The notes under the pieces are model-generated. The model ran no database searches. It was not told the DNA's origin and was given only the letters and a program-made list of their open reading frames with translations. The translations under genes and the position numbers were made by a program. From Paracoccaceae bacterium (GTDB taxonomy: Bacteria > Pseudomonadota > Alphaproteobacteria > Rhodobacterales > Rhodobacteraceae), in contig JANQRE010000008.1 of assembly GCA_028284705.1 (NCBI GenBank), positions 1 through 64,000 of the forward strand: 64,000 nucleotides of DNA, in the 5' to 3' direction. Below, one piece after another: positions 25,463 to 34,927 of the stretch. Position 1 is the stretch's first letter; the number at the start of each line of letters is the position of its first letter.

Positions 25463-28400
25463 GGGGTGACGGTGACCTGACCGGTCTCGGTACGGGCGCG
25501 ATAGATCGGACGATACATATCCTCCACCGAGGCGGGCGGATGGTGATAAGTCCCCGGCGCAATCGCCCGCGCGATATAGGCCAGTTGGAACTGATCCTTC
25601 GTGTAGTGATCCACCGCAGCCAGGAACCGGTTCTGGCGGAACTCCGAATTCTGCACGTTGTTCGAGAGTTTCAACCAGTCGAGCGCCCGCACATCACCGC
25701 CGCGCAAGAGGTTCGGATTGTCGATCTCGAACCCGGCGGGCAGTGGGTCGTTCACCATCAGCCGCGCTTCGGCATCCTCGAACGGTTTCACGGTCAGTAC
25801 CGTGACGAAGCGTGTGCCCGAGGCGATAGTCGAGATGTCGATCGGATTTCCCTCGAGGTCGAAATAACTGCGCCCGATGGAATAGCCGTTGCCGCCCGCG
25901 GGTTCGGGGTTGACCGGAACACCGAAGGTCGAGACCGTCACCATCGTCGGTGAGGCACCCGTGTTGGCAATCTCCACCGGCACGAGCGTGTCCTGATCCA
26001 GCACCTGTACCAGCGGCCCGGTGACCGGCGCGCCGTTTTTGGTCAGCCCGGAGGCGTTGCTGTCCAGAAGTGCGTTCGCCGCGAGCAGCGACCAGACGCT
26101 CTCCTGCGTTGAGCGCCCCGCGACCTCGCCGACAGATGGTGCTACGCGGCTCGAGATGGCGTTTACGTCAATCGCGGTCGATCCGGCCTCCACCGCCAGC
26201 GTCAGCACCGCTGCCGCATCGCGCAGATCGGTGCCGTAGTCGTCGCGCCAGGATCGGGTGTCCGTCTCCGGCGTGTTCAACCGTGAACTCGCCCGCCGGA
26301 ACATCGCGTCGGCCCGCGTGCTATCTCCATAAGACGCCAGCGCCGCGCCGACCTGTGCCAATGCCATGGCCGAGCCGAACGCCTCCGCCTTCACATCAGC
26401 ATAATAGCGCAGGTCGCTCATCGACGCGGCCCCGGAGCGGGCGAGCACGAAGAGCGCATAGGCCAACCCCTCGCCACCGTTCTCAAAGTCCGGCGCGGAG
26501 TTCACCTGATTGCGCAGATTGTCGAGCGCGTTGCGCAGGGGAATGTCCGGCACCGCATATCCGCCCGATTTCGCGCGGGTGAGGAAATCGGTGACATAGG
26601 CGTCGAGCCAAAGATCGCCGCGATCCGGGCGCCAGAGGCCAAAAGCGCCATTCGAGGCCTGATTGGTCAGGACCTCGCCGATGGCTTGCTCAACGCGGGT
26701 GACGAGATTGTCGCGACTGGCAAGCCCCATGGCCGACGCCACCTGATCAAGATAGAGCAGCGGCATCGCGCGGGAGGTGATTTGCTCTGTGCAGCCATAG
26801 GGGTATTGATCCAGGGCAGAGAGCAGCCCCGGCGCATCGAAGCGTGCCAACGGCCCGGCAGAGAGTGTCAGCGACCCAGTCCCCGGCAGGAACCCGGCGA
26901 AGGCGTTCTGATCCAATGTGAAGACCCCGCCCGCGGCCAGCTCCACTTGAGAGCGGCGCTGGATCACCGGATCGTTGCGCTCGACGGGCACAAGCAGCGA
27001 TTTGGTCAGGGCTTCACCGTCGGGCGTCTCAAGCGTGACGGTCATCGAGGCCAGCCCGGGCGCGCCGGCGGTGATCTGGATCGTCACCACCTGCTTTTGC
27101 TGCGGTCCGAGGTCGAGCGACGAAGGCGCGAGCCCCGCAAGGTCCAGACCCGAAGCGGACACGTTCAGTGGCATCCGACCGGTCGGACCCGTGGCATGCA
27201 CGACCTCAAGAAGAAGCTGACTGGTATCGCCGGGGGCCAGGAGGCGCGGCAAGGTCGCCGTGACCACCACCGGGTCGCGCACCAGCACATCCGCGGTTGC
27301 CTCGCCGACACCGGTCTCCGACCAGACCACGGCCATCAGGCGCACCGTGCCGTTGAACTCGGGTATCTGAAACTCGGTTTCAACCTTGCCATCCACGACT
27401 GTCAGCGGCCCCGAGACATACGCCACAAGTTCCTCGGTTGGCGGCGGGCTCTCGGCGCGCAATTGCCGTGTCGCATCGCCGCCGGAGCGCACCGCGCCCA
27501 TGGCCCCATTCAACCCATCGATCAGACGGCCATAAACATCGCGAATGCCCATGCCCAAGGCGCGCTGACCAAAATAATGGCCGGACGGATCGGGCGCGTC
27601 GAAGCCCGTCAGGTTCAGAATGCCGACATCGACGGCGGCGATCATCGCATAGGCGGTCTCGCCATCTTTGATGCCATCGACACTCAGCGACACCGGCATC
27701 GGGCTGCGCGGTTGCGCGCTGTCTCCAACGTCGAAACTGGCCGACAGGCGTCGCTCACCGGGATCGATGCTGGCATGGGCCAGACCCAAAGCGCGCGACG
27801 GGTTCTGTCCGGCCGCAACATTCATCGGTCGGATCACGGAGGCGGAGACGTAGGCCCCAGCCCCCCACTCATCGGTCACGGGCAGATCGATGGTGTTCTC
27901 GCCCTCCGTCACGGGCACGAGTTTCATATCGATGAGCCGGTTCGACATAACCGTCACAAGCGCGGTGCCTGCCATGCGCGGCACGATGCGCAAACGGGCG
28001 GTGTCGCCGGACCGGTAGCTTTCGGCGTTCAGCGAGGCCTCCAGCAGATCGGGCGTCGCCGCGGCATCCGCGGTGCCGTACCAACCTGCCGAAAAGCCCG
28101 TGGAGGTGGCGACATAGGTGCCATCCGTGCGCTCCACCTTGATCTCGTATTCGCCCCATTCAACTGGTGCGCTCACGGTCAGCGGCGCGCTTGGGTCTAG
28201 CACGGCCTCCCCGCTCGCAATGCGTGTGCGGCGGGTCACCGGGTCCCAGTTCCAATTGCCGAAACTGGAATACCATTGATAGCGCGTCTGAACCCGGTTG
28301 ATCGTCCATTTCACCGGCATCGCGATGCGGTTGAGACCCGGATCAAGAGCGATGATTTCGAAACTGGCCTCCGCGTTCTCCGGCAAAACATCGTCAAAGA

Positions 28401-30891
28401 GAGGCCGCACGCCGATCAACTCCACCGGCATCAGCACCGGTTTCGTCACACGCCGTTCAACGGGCCGGTTCGACCCTTCGCGCACGGACACGGTGATCCG
28501 CGCCTCAAGCGGCTGCATCACCTCCTGCAGATCAGGCAGATCGAAGCCGAGCGAGGCCTCTCCGTCTTCGTCCGTATTACCGCTTTCAAGATATCCCCGA
28601 CGGGTTCCGAAGGGCTCCGTATGGCGTCCGAAGATATAGCCGGGGAATGCCTCTAACCTGCTCGTGCCCCGAAAGGTCAGCTCACCATCGACCGGCAGGT
28701 CGGCACCCGGGGCGCCAAAGAGATAGCGCGCCGAAATGCCAAGCCGGGGTTCGCCGCCGAGGCGCAGCGGACCGTCGGGAAGGTTGATGTCGAAATCGAT
28801 CCGTTCCGGCAGAAAATCCTCGACCAGAAGTTTCGTATCCGAAAGCGGCGCGGCCTCCGGGTCGGCATAGACCGCCAGTGTCCAGGTGCCGCGCGGCACA
28901 CCGCCGCCGAGCGAGAAGTTAAACAAGCGACCACCTGCCCCCTGATCGGCCAAATTTGTGCGCGAATACTCTACCCCATCGGGCCGCGTCAGGATCGCGG
29001 TCAGCGGCAGACCGGGGATGGCTTTCGAACTCCCATCCCGCGCAAGGGCCAAAGCGTTGATCGTCTCGCCCGCGCGATAGGCCCCCCGCTCGGTCGTCAG
29101 GAAGACATCAATCGGAGGCGCAGCAGGGCGCCCCTCGACGCCGCGGTCTGAGAGGTCAAATCCCGGATCGGTGAGGCTGAGAAAGGCGAAATCATCCCCA
29201 TTGCGCACCGTCAGCAGGCCGGGCGCCGCTGCACCGGTGCCGCGGATCAGACCGGGGTCGAACCTCGCATATCCGTCCGCGTCGGTCCGCACGGTTTCCA
29301 AAGGCGTGTTACCGCGGGAGATCAGGGTAACGTCAGCGCCCGTAATCGCGGAGACATCCGACAATGCCCGCGCCACCACATGCAGCCCATCGGTGCCTTC
29401 AAAGGTCGTCAGCCCCAGATCGGAGATCACAAACCATTGCGTGGCTGGCGGCGCATCGTAGGCATCAGCGCCGGGAATACTGGCCTGCAGCGCGTAGACG
29501 CCGGGGCGCAGGTCTCCCATGATCTCGGCCATCGGCAGGCGCGAGGTGACATCGCGGTTCAACTCACTCTGCACATCTCCCGTGCCGCGCCAGATCTCTT
29601 CCGCGACCTCGGTCCGGAAGGTCTGCGCATCGTAGTTGTCAATCGGACGACCGAAATAGCGATCCTGCATGGTGCGCAGGATGTTACGATCCGTGACGCT
29701 GTAGAGGATCAGGTCCAGCTCGGTTGCATTCACTGCCACGACAGGCACCGCCGCATCCCCTGCCGCAGGCAGGATGTAGGCCCGGCCCGGGAACCGAACC
29801 GATGGCGTGCGGTCCCGGACATATTGCGTGATTTCGACCGATTTCTGCAGCGTCTCTCCATCGGCGGAGGGCAGGCCCTCGCGGAACGTGAACCGATAGC
29901 GTTCCCCATGGTTGAGGCCGGAGACACAGACCTGACGACCGGAGGCAGACACGGCAATGCCCGGCGTTTCAGTCTGCACATAGTCCGCGTAGTCGACCGT
30001 CTTCGAAAGCTCTTCCGAGAAGATCGCACAGATCCGCGGATCGGCCGCATCGCTGTCGACTTCCGTTTCCGCCAGATTGAACCCGAAGAGCCGGATCGCT
30101 CGATCCAAGGCCCGCTCGGTGTCGTCACGCGGCTGAAGGTCGAGCGCCAATCGCAGGGTCGGAATCGTATCCCGCCCGCGTCCAAGTTGTTCGAGCGCAT
30201 TGGCAATGGTGCTCAGCGCCAGCACCTGTTCAGGTGGTTTCGTCGAGCGCAGATAAGCGTTGATCGCAGCGGCCAGGGCTGTGTCACGCATATTGCGGCG
30301 GCGATTGCTGTCCTTTTCGGCCACAGCCAGGGCATCGAGCGCATATTGCACCCACTGATCAGGTGTATCCGTCAGAGAGACCGCCGCCCCGGTGAACCGC
30401 CAGGCCGATAAGGGGTTTTCCCCGTTGCGATCATCACGAGCCGCATTAATGAACTGCTCTGCCGTGAACCCATTCGCATAGTGCCGTTCCGACAGAGTTT
30501 CGGCCTGTCTGCGCGCCTGCGCCAGATCGTTCGTCCGCAGGAAACTCAGTTCACTTGCCCGGGCAGGGGCAACCGCACGGACCGGCTCCAAAGTGCGGCG
30601 CACCTCGCCGGAGACGGCTCCCTCGTAAGGAACCGGCTCAGCGGCGGCGGATTTCGGAAAACAGGCATTGGAGCGGGAATTGAAGGTGAACGCACCGCAA
30701 TTTGCGTCGGCCAGACAGGCGGCGCGGCAGGCTCCAAGGGTCGTATCGAAGATGTTGGCTAAATCACCGCCGGGGAAATCCACGTCTCGGGTCATCACCA
30801 GGCGTCGGTCCGGGACATAATCCTGCGCATAAGCGGCGATGCTGCTGGCCAGGAAAACGACGCTGAAAATGCCTGCGAGAAGCCGGAACAT
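25459..30891 (-). CDS. Alpha-2-macroglobulin family protein with PAN domain
   Basis: A 1,810-residue periplasmic protease-trapping protein of the bacterial YfhM type. A signal peptide (1-22) is followed by a PAN/Apple-like domain (about 35-90, with CRAACLADANCGAFTFN), then macroglobulin-like beta domains, the bait-region area, and the thioester motif YGCTEQ with Cys1367 and Gln1370, followed by the helical thioester domain and a C-terminal receptor-like domain. Unlike E. coli YfhM it has no lipobox, so it is probably soluble. It is thought to protect the cell wall alongside PBP1C, encoded immediately downstream. Confidence 0.94.
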   Translation of the reverse strand: MFRLLAGIFSVVFLASSIAAYAQDYVPDRRLVMTRDVDFPGGDLANIFDTTLGACRAACLADANCGAFTFNSRSNACFPKSAAAEPVPYEGAVSGEVRRTLEPVRAVAPARASELSFLRTNDLAQARRQAETLSERHYANGFTAEQFINAARDDRNGENPLSAWRFTGAAVSLTDTPDQWVQYALDALAVAEKDSNRRRNMRDTALAAAINAYLRSTKPPEQVLALSTIANALEQLGRGRDTIPTLRLALDLQPRDDTERALDRAIRLFGFNLAETEVDSDAADPRICAIFSEELSKTVDYADYVQTETPGIAVSASGRQVCVSGLNHGERYRFTFREGLPSADGETLQKSVEITQYVRDRTPSVRFPGRAYILPAAGDAAVPVVAVNATELDLILYSVTDRNILRTMQDRYFGRPIDNYDAQTFRTEVAEEIWRGTGDVQSELNRDVTSRLPMAEIMGDLRPGVYALQASIPGADAYDAPPATQWFVISDLGLTTFEGTDGLHVVARALSDVSAITGADVTLISRGNTPLETVRTDADGYARFDPGLIRGTGAAAPGLLTVRNGDDFAFLSLTDPGFDLSDRGVEGRPAAPPIDVFLTTERGAYRAGETINALALARDGSSKAIPGLPLTAILTRPDGVEYSRTNLADQGAGGRLFNFSLGGGVPRGTWTLAVYADPEAAPLSDTKLLVEDFLPERIDFDINLPDGPLRLGGEPRLGISARYLFGAPGADLPVDGELTFRGTSRLEAFPGYIFGRHTEPFGTRRGYLESGNTDEDGEASLGFDLPDLQEVMQPLEARITVSVREGSNRPVERRVTKPVLMPVELIGVRPLFDDVLPENAEASFEIIALDPGLNRIAMPVKWTINRVQTRYQWYSSFGNWNWDPVTRRTRIASGEAVLDPSAPLTVSAPVEWGEYEIKVERTDGTYVATSTGFSAGWYGTADAAATPDLLEASLNAESYRSGDTARLRIVPRMAGTALVTVMSNRLIDMKLVPVTEGENTIDLPVTDEWGAGAYVSASVIRPMNVAAGQNPSRALGLAHASIDPGERRLSASFDVGDSAQPRSPMPVSLSVDGIKDGETAYAMIAAVDVGILNLTGFDAPDPSGHYFGQRALGMGIRDVYGRLIDGLNGAMGAVRSGGDATRQLRAESPPPTEELVAYVSGPLTVVDGKVETEFQIPEFNGTVRLMAVVWSETGVGEATADVLVRDPVVVTATLPRLLAPGDTSQLLLEVVHATGPTGRMPLNVSASGLDLAGLAPSSLDLGPQQKQVVTIQITAGAPGLASMTVTLETPDGEALTKSLLVPVERNDPVIQRRSQVELAAGGVFTLDQNAFAGFLPGTGSLTLSAGPLARFDAPGLLSALDQYPYGCTEQITSRAMPLLYLDQVASAMGLASRDNLVTRVEQAIGEVLTNQASNGAFGLWRPDRGDLWLDAYVTDFLTRAKSGGYAVPDIPLRNALDNLRNQVNSAPDFENGGEGLAYALFVLARSGAASMSDLRYYADVKAEAFGSAMALAQVGAALASYGDSTRADAMFRRASSRLNTPETDTRSWRDDYGTDLRDAAAVLTLAVEAGSTAIDVNAISSRVAPSVGEVAGRSTQESVWSLLAANALLDSNASGLTKNGAPVTGPLVQVLDQDTLVPVEIANTGASPTMVTVSTFGVPVNPEPAGGNGYSIGRSYFDLEGNPIDISTIASGTRFVTVLTVKPFEDAEARLMVNDPLPAGFEIDNPNLLRGGDVRALDWLKLSNNVQNSEFRQNRFLAAVDHYTKDQFQLAYIARAIAPGTYHHPPASVEDMYRPIYRARTETGQVTVTP

Positions 30892-31031
30892 GGCAAAACC
30901 CTTTCAAATTGTCTGCAATTCAGCGTCGCATGGGCGGCCTGAGTCGGGCAAGGCGCGGGCGGTGTTAAACCTGTCTTCACCAAGTTCAGCGCATGATCGC
31001 CCGATATTCGAGCGTCGAAGGTTGCGAATTG

Positions 31032-33134
31032 ATGGAGCAAATCTCTCCTGAACAGGAGATTGCGCGGGAGCGTCGCGCTCGGCTGGCAGCCGAGCGTTTA
31101 CTCGATCAGAAGCAAAAAGAACTAAAAGCCGCGAACCGAAAACTTTCGGAACACGCGCTCTCACTGTCGGGGCAGATTGTCGATCAGCGCAAGGTCGTTC
31201 AAGAGCTCGAAGGCGAGAACACAAAAGTTAGCCAGGACCTGGAGAAAGCCAATGACAAAGTCGTTAAGGTGGAGCGTCTGCTCTGGGACGCACTTGAGAC
31301 CATCCAGGATGGCTTTGCGCTCTTTGATGCCGATTTTCGCCTGATCGCTGCCAACCATCGGTATCTGAGGGCCATCGAGGGCGCCGATCTCATTGTTCCT
31401 GGCGTCAATTATGAAACGATTCTCGACCATTGTTTGGACGAAGGCATCATCGATCTTGAGGGGGTGGAAGAAGACGTCTGGTTCGACATGATGATCGACC
31501 GTTGGAGTGCGGAGAAGATCGAACCCATCACATTGCGGTTTTGGAATGGGAACTACATCAAGATTGTGGACCGCCGCACCCAGGACGGCGGGATCGTGAC
31601 GCTTGCCGTCGACATCACAGACACTATCGAGCGCGAGGAGGAACTTCGCGAGGCTCTCGACAGCGCCCGTGCAGCGGATCGCGCCAAATCGGCCTTCCTG
31701 GCAAAGATGAGCCACGAACTTCGCACGCCCATGAATGGCGTGGTTGGGATGGCCGAGTTGCTGTTTGACGGTGAGGAGGATGAGGAACGCCAGCTTTATG
31801 CCTCGACGATCAAGAACTCCGGCGAGGCGCTGCTGGAAATTATTAATGACGTGCTCGATTTCTCGAAGATCGAAGCTGAAAAGATAGAACTGAAGCCGCA
31901 GCCCTTTGATCTTGAGCAGACCATCCAGGAGGTTTCCCTGATTGTTGAGCCATCGGTTCAGCAAAAGGGCATTCAGTTCTGCGTCGACTACGATCAGTTT
32001 CTCCCGACCGGATTCATCGGTGACCCCGGACGCATCCGGCAAATCATCACGAACCTCGTCGGCAACGCCGTGAAGTTCACCGACGAAGGCCATGTCATGG
32101 TGCGTGTCGTAGGCTTTACGTCTGAGGATGAAACGGAATGCCAGCTTCACATCACTGTGGAGGATAGCGGGATCGGCATCGACCCTGCCAAGGCCGAGCA
32201 TGTCTTTGGAGAGTTCAATCAGGCCGAGGATGAAGCGAACCGCAAGTATGAGGGCACGGGGCTCGGCTTGGCCATCACGCGTGGATTGGTGGAGCAAATG
32301 GGCGGGGAGGTCTGGCTCGAAAGTGCAAAAGGCGAGGGCAGTTGTTTCGGTTTCTCGCTGAGCCTGCCCGTCGCAGGAGACGAGAGGCCCGAAGCCCTGC
32401 AGGCCTTCGATCGTGTTGAAACGGCGATTGTAATCGACCCCCGCGAGGTGGAGGCTCAGGTCCTGTTGCGCCAGTTGGAGAACTTGCAAATCCAGGGACG
32501 CGCTTTCACCAGCATGGAGCAGGCGACCGATTATGCCTCACGCCATAACATCGACCTCGTTTTTGCGCTTCCGGAATGCGATATCCCGGCCGATCTTCAT
32601 GCGCAGACCATCTGGCTTGGCGCGGCTCCGGAAACACAACCCGAGGCCCGTGTTCTGCCAATTCCGATTCTGCAAAGTGCGCTTTATCATGTGTTGAGCC
32701 AGGAACCGGCGGCTTCGAAGGAAAAGAAAAAAACTCCGACACGCGAGCGTCCACTGGTTTTGGCGGCGGAGGACAACAAGACCAACCAGCTCGTATTCTC
32801 CAAAATGCTGAAAGCGCTCGATCTTGATCTGACAATGGTCAACAACGGCACCGAAGCCGTCGAGAGCTTTGCTGAATTGCGTCCGGATATCGTGTTCATG
32901 GACATCTCGATGCCTGAGATGGATGGGATGGAAGCGACGCAGGCCATTCGGAAAATCGAGGACGCAGAGGGCCTCCCCAGAACGCCGATCATTGCGATGA
33001 CGGCCCATGCAATGGATGGCGATGAGAGCCGCATTCGTGAGGCCGGACTTGATCACTATCTCACAAAACCGCTCAAGAAGGACCTGATCCATGCGGCTTT
33101 GAAAGACTATCTTGAGGGAGCGGCTGCGCTTTAG
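31032..33134 (+). CDS. Hybrid sensor histidine kinase/response regulator
   Basis: A 700-residue cytoplasmic-looking hybrid kinase with no clear membrane helix. An N-terminal coiled coil (about 5-85) leads to a PAS domain (about 86-200; DGFALFDADFRLIAANHRY), HisKA with His228 (SHELRTPMNGVVG), HATPase (about 330-455; NAVKFTD, DSGIGI, GTGLGLAI), a degenerate linker, and a receiver domain with Asp624 (VFMDISMPEMDG). Signal and output are unknown. The start at 31032 has GAAGG 10 bases upstream; an ATG at 30993 is possible. Divergent from the macroglobulin gene, convergent with the asparaginase (4-base overlap). Confidence 0.92.
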   Translation: MEQISPEQEIARERRARLAAERLLDQKQKELKAANRKLSEHALSLSGQIVDQRKVVQELEGENTKVSQDLEKANDKVVKVERLLWDALETIQDGFALFDADFRLIAANHRYLRAIEGADLIVPGVNYETILDHCLDEGIIDLEGVEEDVWFDMMIDRWSAEKIEPITLRFWNGNYIKIVDRRTQDGGIVTLAVDITDTIEREEELREALDSARAADRAKSAFLAKMSHELRTPMNGVVGMAELLFDGEEDEERQLYASTIKNSGEALLEIINDVLDFSKIEAEKIELKPQPFDLEQTIQEVSLIVEPSVQQKGIQFCVDYDQFLPTGFIGDPGRIRQIITNLVGNAVKFTDEGHVMVRVVGFTSEDETECQLHITVEDSGIGIDPAKAEHVFGEFNQAEDEANRKYEGTGLGLAITRGLVEQMGGEVWLESAKGEGSCFGFSLSLPVAGDERPEALQAFDRVETAIVIDPREVEAQVLLRQLENLQIQGRAFTSMEQATDYASRHNIDLVFALPECDIPADLHAQTIWLGAAPETQPEARVLPIPILQSALYHVLSQEPAASKEKKKTPTRERPLVLAAEDNKTNQLVFSKMLKALDLDLTMVNNGTEAVESFAELRPDIVFMDISMPEMDGMEATQAIRKIEDAEGLPRTPIIAMTAHAMDGDESRIREAGLDHYLTKPLKKDLIHAALKDYLEGAAAL

Positions 33135-34129
33135 ACCGATAGGAAAGTCTCGCTGAGCCGCATCTCGCCGGTGACGATATCACGGCGGTTGCGGATCGGA
33201 CCGTGGATGCGTTTTCGCACCATTGGATCGGCGGCCTCTACGGCCCCATATTTCACCAAAAGCGCCGCAATGGCGGCCTCGGCGGCGCGCGTGGACCCAT
33301 CGGCGATTTTCAAGGCAATGCCTAGGCCGCGCTCCGGCAGGATGCCCGTGAAAACCGCTTCCGCGCCGGTTTTGACCGCCGCCTTGCCGCCCGCGGCGCG
33401 CATAAGTTCGGTGCAGGCGCGGCCTTCTCCAGCGACATAGTCCGGATATTCTATCATCGCTTCGACAAGCTGCGCGCTAGCTTTGGCCCGGACCGAGCCT
33501 CCTTCCGGAGCCGCCATGCGCGCCATCGCCCGGGCCAGACCATGAACCGTGGTGCGGAAATTCGGGGCAGAGCAGCCGTCAATGCCGTACCCTTGGGCAT
33601 CCAGACCGGTCATTTCTTCGAACGTCGTCCTCACTGCTTGCTGCACCGGATGATCCAAATCCACATATTCCGGGCCCGCGCTCAGATGCTGACCAAGTGT
33701 CAGAAACCCGCTGTGTTTGCCAGAGCAATTGTTATGCGCCTGACCGGGTTTTTCATTCGCGCGGATCAGCGCCTCTGCGGCTTCAACATCAGAAGGGGTT
33801 TGCGGACCACAGCGAAACGCGTTCTCGGTCAAGCCCAGATCCCCGAGCCAGGTGCGCACGAGATCGGTGTGAATCGCAGCCCCTTCATGGGACGCGCAGG
33901 CAATTGCGAGGTGTCTGCGGGTTAGGCCAGCGGCCTTTGCTGCGCCGCTTTCGACCAAGGGCAGGGCCTGCAGCATCTTGCACGACGAGCGCGGAAAAAT
34001 CACGGCCTCCGGATCGCCCCAGGCCTCCACAATCTGTCCCGTCGCATCGCAGACAACCGCATGTCCAAGATGTTGCGATTCCAAATACCCGCCGCGCCAG
34101 ATTTCGAGGAAGGGGACTGGCTGTGTCAT
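33131..34129 (-). CDS. Rhizobium-type L-asparaginase
   Basis: Hydrolyses L-asparagine to aspartate and ammonia. The 332-residue protein belongs to the Asparaginase_II family (ReAV-like), unrelated to the bacterial EcAII type. Ser48 and Lys51 (FPRSSCKML), Ser80, Cys135 and Lys138 (NNCSGKHSGF) fall at the positions of the serine-lysine tandem and metal-site residues described for R. etli ReAV; Cys186 (GIDGCSAPN) is close to ReAV Cys189. No signal peptide, so cytoplasmic. Confidence 0.92.
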   Translation of the reverse strand: MTQPVPFLEIWRGGYLESQHLGHAVVCDATGQIVEAWGDPEAVIFPRSSCKMLQALPLVESGAAKAAGLTRRHLAIACASHEGAAIHTDLVRTWLGDLGLTENAFRCGPQTPSDVEAAEALIRANEKPGQAHNNCSGKHSGFLTLGQHLSAGPEYVDLDHPVQQAVRTTFEEMTGLDAQGYGIDGCSAPNFRTTVHGLARAMARMAAPEGGSVRAKASAQLVEAMIEYPDYVAGEGRACTELMRAAGGKAAVKTGAEAVFTGILPERGLGIALKIADGSTRAAEAAIAALLVKYGAVEAADPMVRKRIHGPIRNRRDIVTGEMRLSETFLSV

Positions 34130-34300
34130 AAGCGCCTCCTTTTAAGGCGAAAATCCGCCAACAGGCCTTCCAAAACAGATGCAATTTAAGTTAAAGTTTT
34201 GCAATCGAGGAATGAACGCGATGTTCTGATCCAACGAAGAGCTCCAAAGGGGCCGAGAGGGACATCACAGAGGCAGAAAACAGCGGGAGCTGTGAAACAC

Positions 34301-34831
34301 ATGAAGACTTCACTTAAGGGTGCCTTGGCAGTGATTGCATTGCTGATGGCCGGACCAGTTGCGCAGGCGCAGGAGCAATCCACCAACCGGGTTTTCGCAA
34401 AAACCGATTGGAGCGTTTTCGTCGAAGACAATCCCACCCAATGTTGGGTCGTCTCCAGTCCGAAGGAGACGGTGAATACGCGCGGTGGCCGTGTCGTTGC
34501 AGTGAACCGCGGCGATATTCTGATGTTTGTCAGCTACTGGCCTGGGTCCCAAAAACTCGGCGAGGTGTCCTTCACTGGCGGCTATCCGTTCGGAGATGGC
34601 ACAACAGTTGGCCTGCAGATCGGCGACTCGCGTTTTGAGCTCTTCACGTCCGGTGAGACGGCTTGGGCTGCGTCGCCCGCCGATGACACCAAGATCATCA
34701 CTGCGATGAAGCGTGGCGCGGAAGCGGTTCTAACCGGTCAGTCGTCACGCGGCACGAACACCAAGGACAGCTTCTCGCTGCTCGGGTTCACCGCAGCCCT
34801 GGAAGATGCCGAGAAACGCTGCGGCACATAA
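34301..34831 (+). CDS. Invasion-associated locus B (IalB) family protein
   Basis: A 176-residue exported protein with a clear signal peptide (MKTSLKGALAVIALLMAGPV, cleaved after AQA near residue 23). The mature part matches the IalB family: DWSVFVEDNPTQCWVVSSPK near the N-terminus and a final FTAALEDAEKRC, two cysteines probably disulfide-linked. The family was named from Bartonella invasion, but in free-living roseobacters its role is unknown. ATG at 34301 is chosen because it starts the signal peptide; the frame is open further 5'. Confidence 0.82.
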   Translation: MKTSLKGALAVIALLMAGPVAQAQEQSTNRVFAKTDWSVFVEDNPTQCWVVSSPKETVNTRGGRVVAVNRGDILMFVSYWPGSQKLGEVSFTGGYPFGDGTTVGLQIGDSRFELFTSGETAWAASPADDTKIITAMKRGAEAVLTGQSSRGTNTKDSFSLLGFTAALEDAEKRCGT

Positions 34832-34846
34832 CTCATTATAAAACAA

Positions 34847-34883
34847 AAGGTTAAGGGACCAGCTGCCAGAGTTCCTTAACCTT
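34847..34883. promoter_or_regulatory. Inverted repeat AAGGTTAAGG / CCTTAACCTT
   Basis: Perfect 10-bp arms (34847-34856 and 34874-34883) flank a 17-base loop in the 96-bp spacer between the IalB-like gene and the Hint gene. It is AT-rich with no T-run on the plus strand, so it fits an operator or mRNA hairpin better than a terminator. Confidence 0.5.
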
Positions 34884-34927
34884 CTCACAGTAAGACCGGA
34901 CCAAATCCGGCGAATTGGCAGCAGATC

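Noticed and set aside
26686-28200. 504-codon plus-strand frame opposite the macroglobulin gene
   Set aside because: It is antisense to a conserved gene, has a biased His/Arg/Gly composition and no recognisable domain; typical shadow of GC-rich coding DNA.
31161-32489. 442-codon minus-strand frame opposite the histidine kinase
   Set aside because: Complete overlap with conserved PAS/HisKA/HATPase coding sequence and no motifs of its own.
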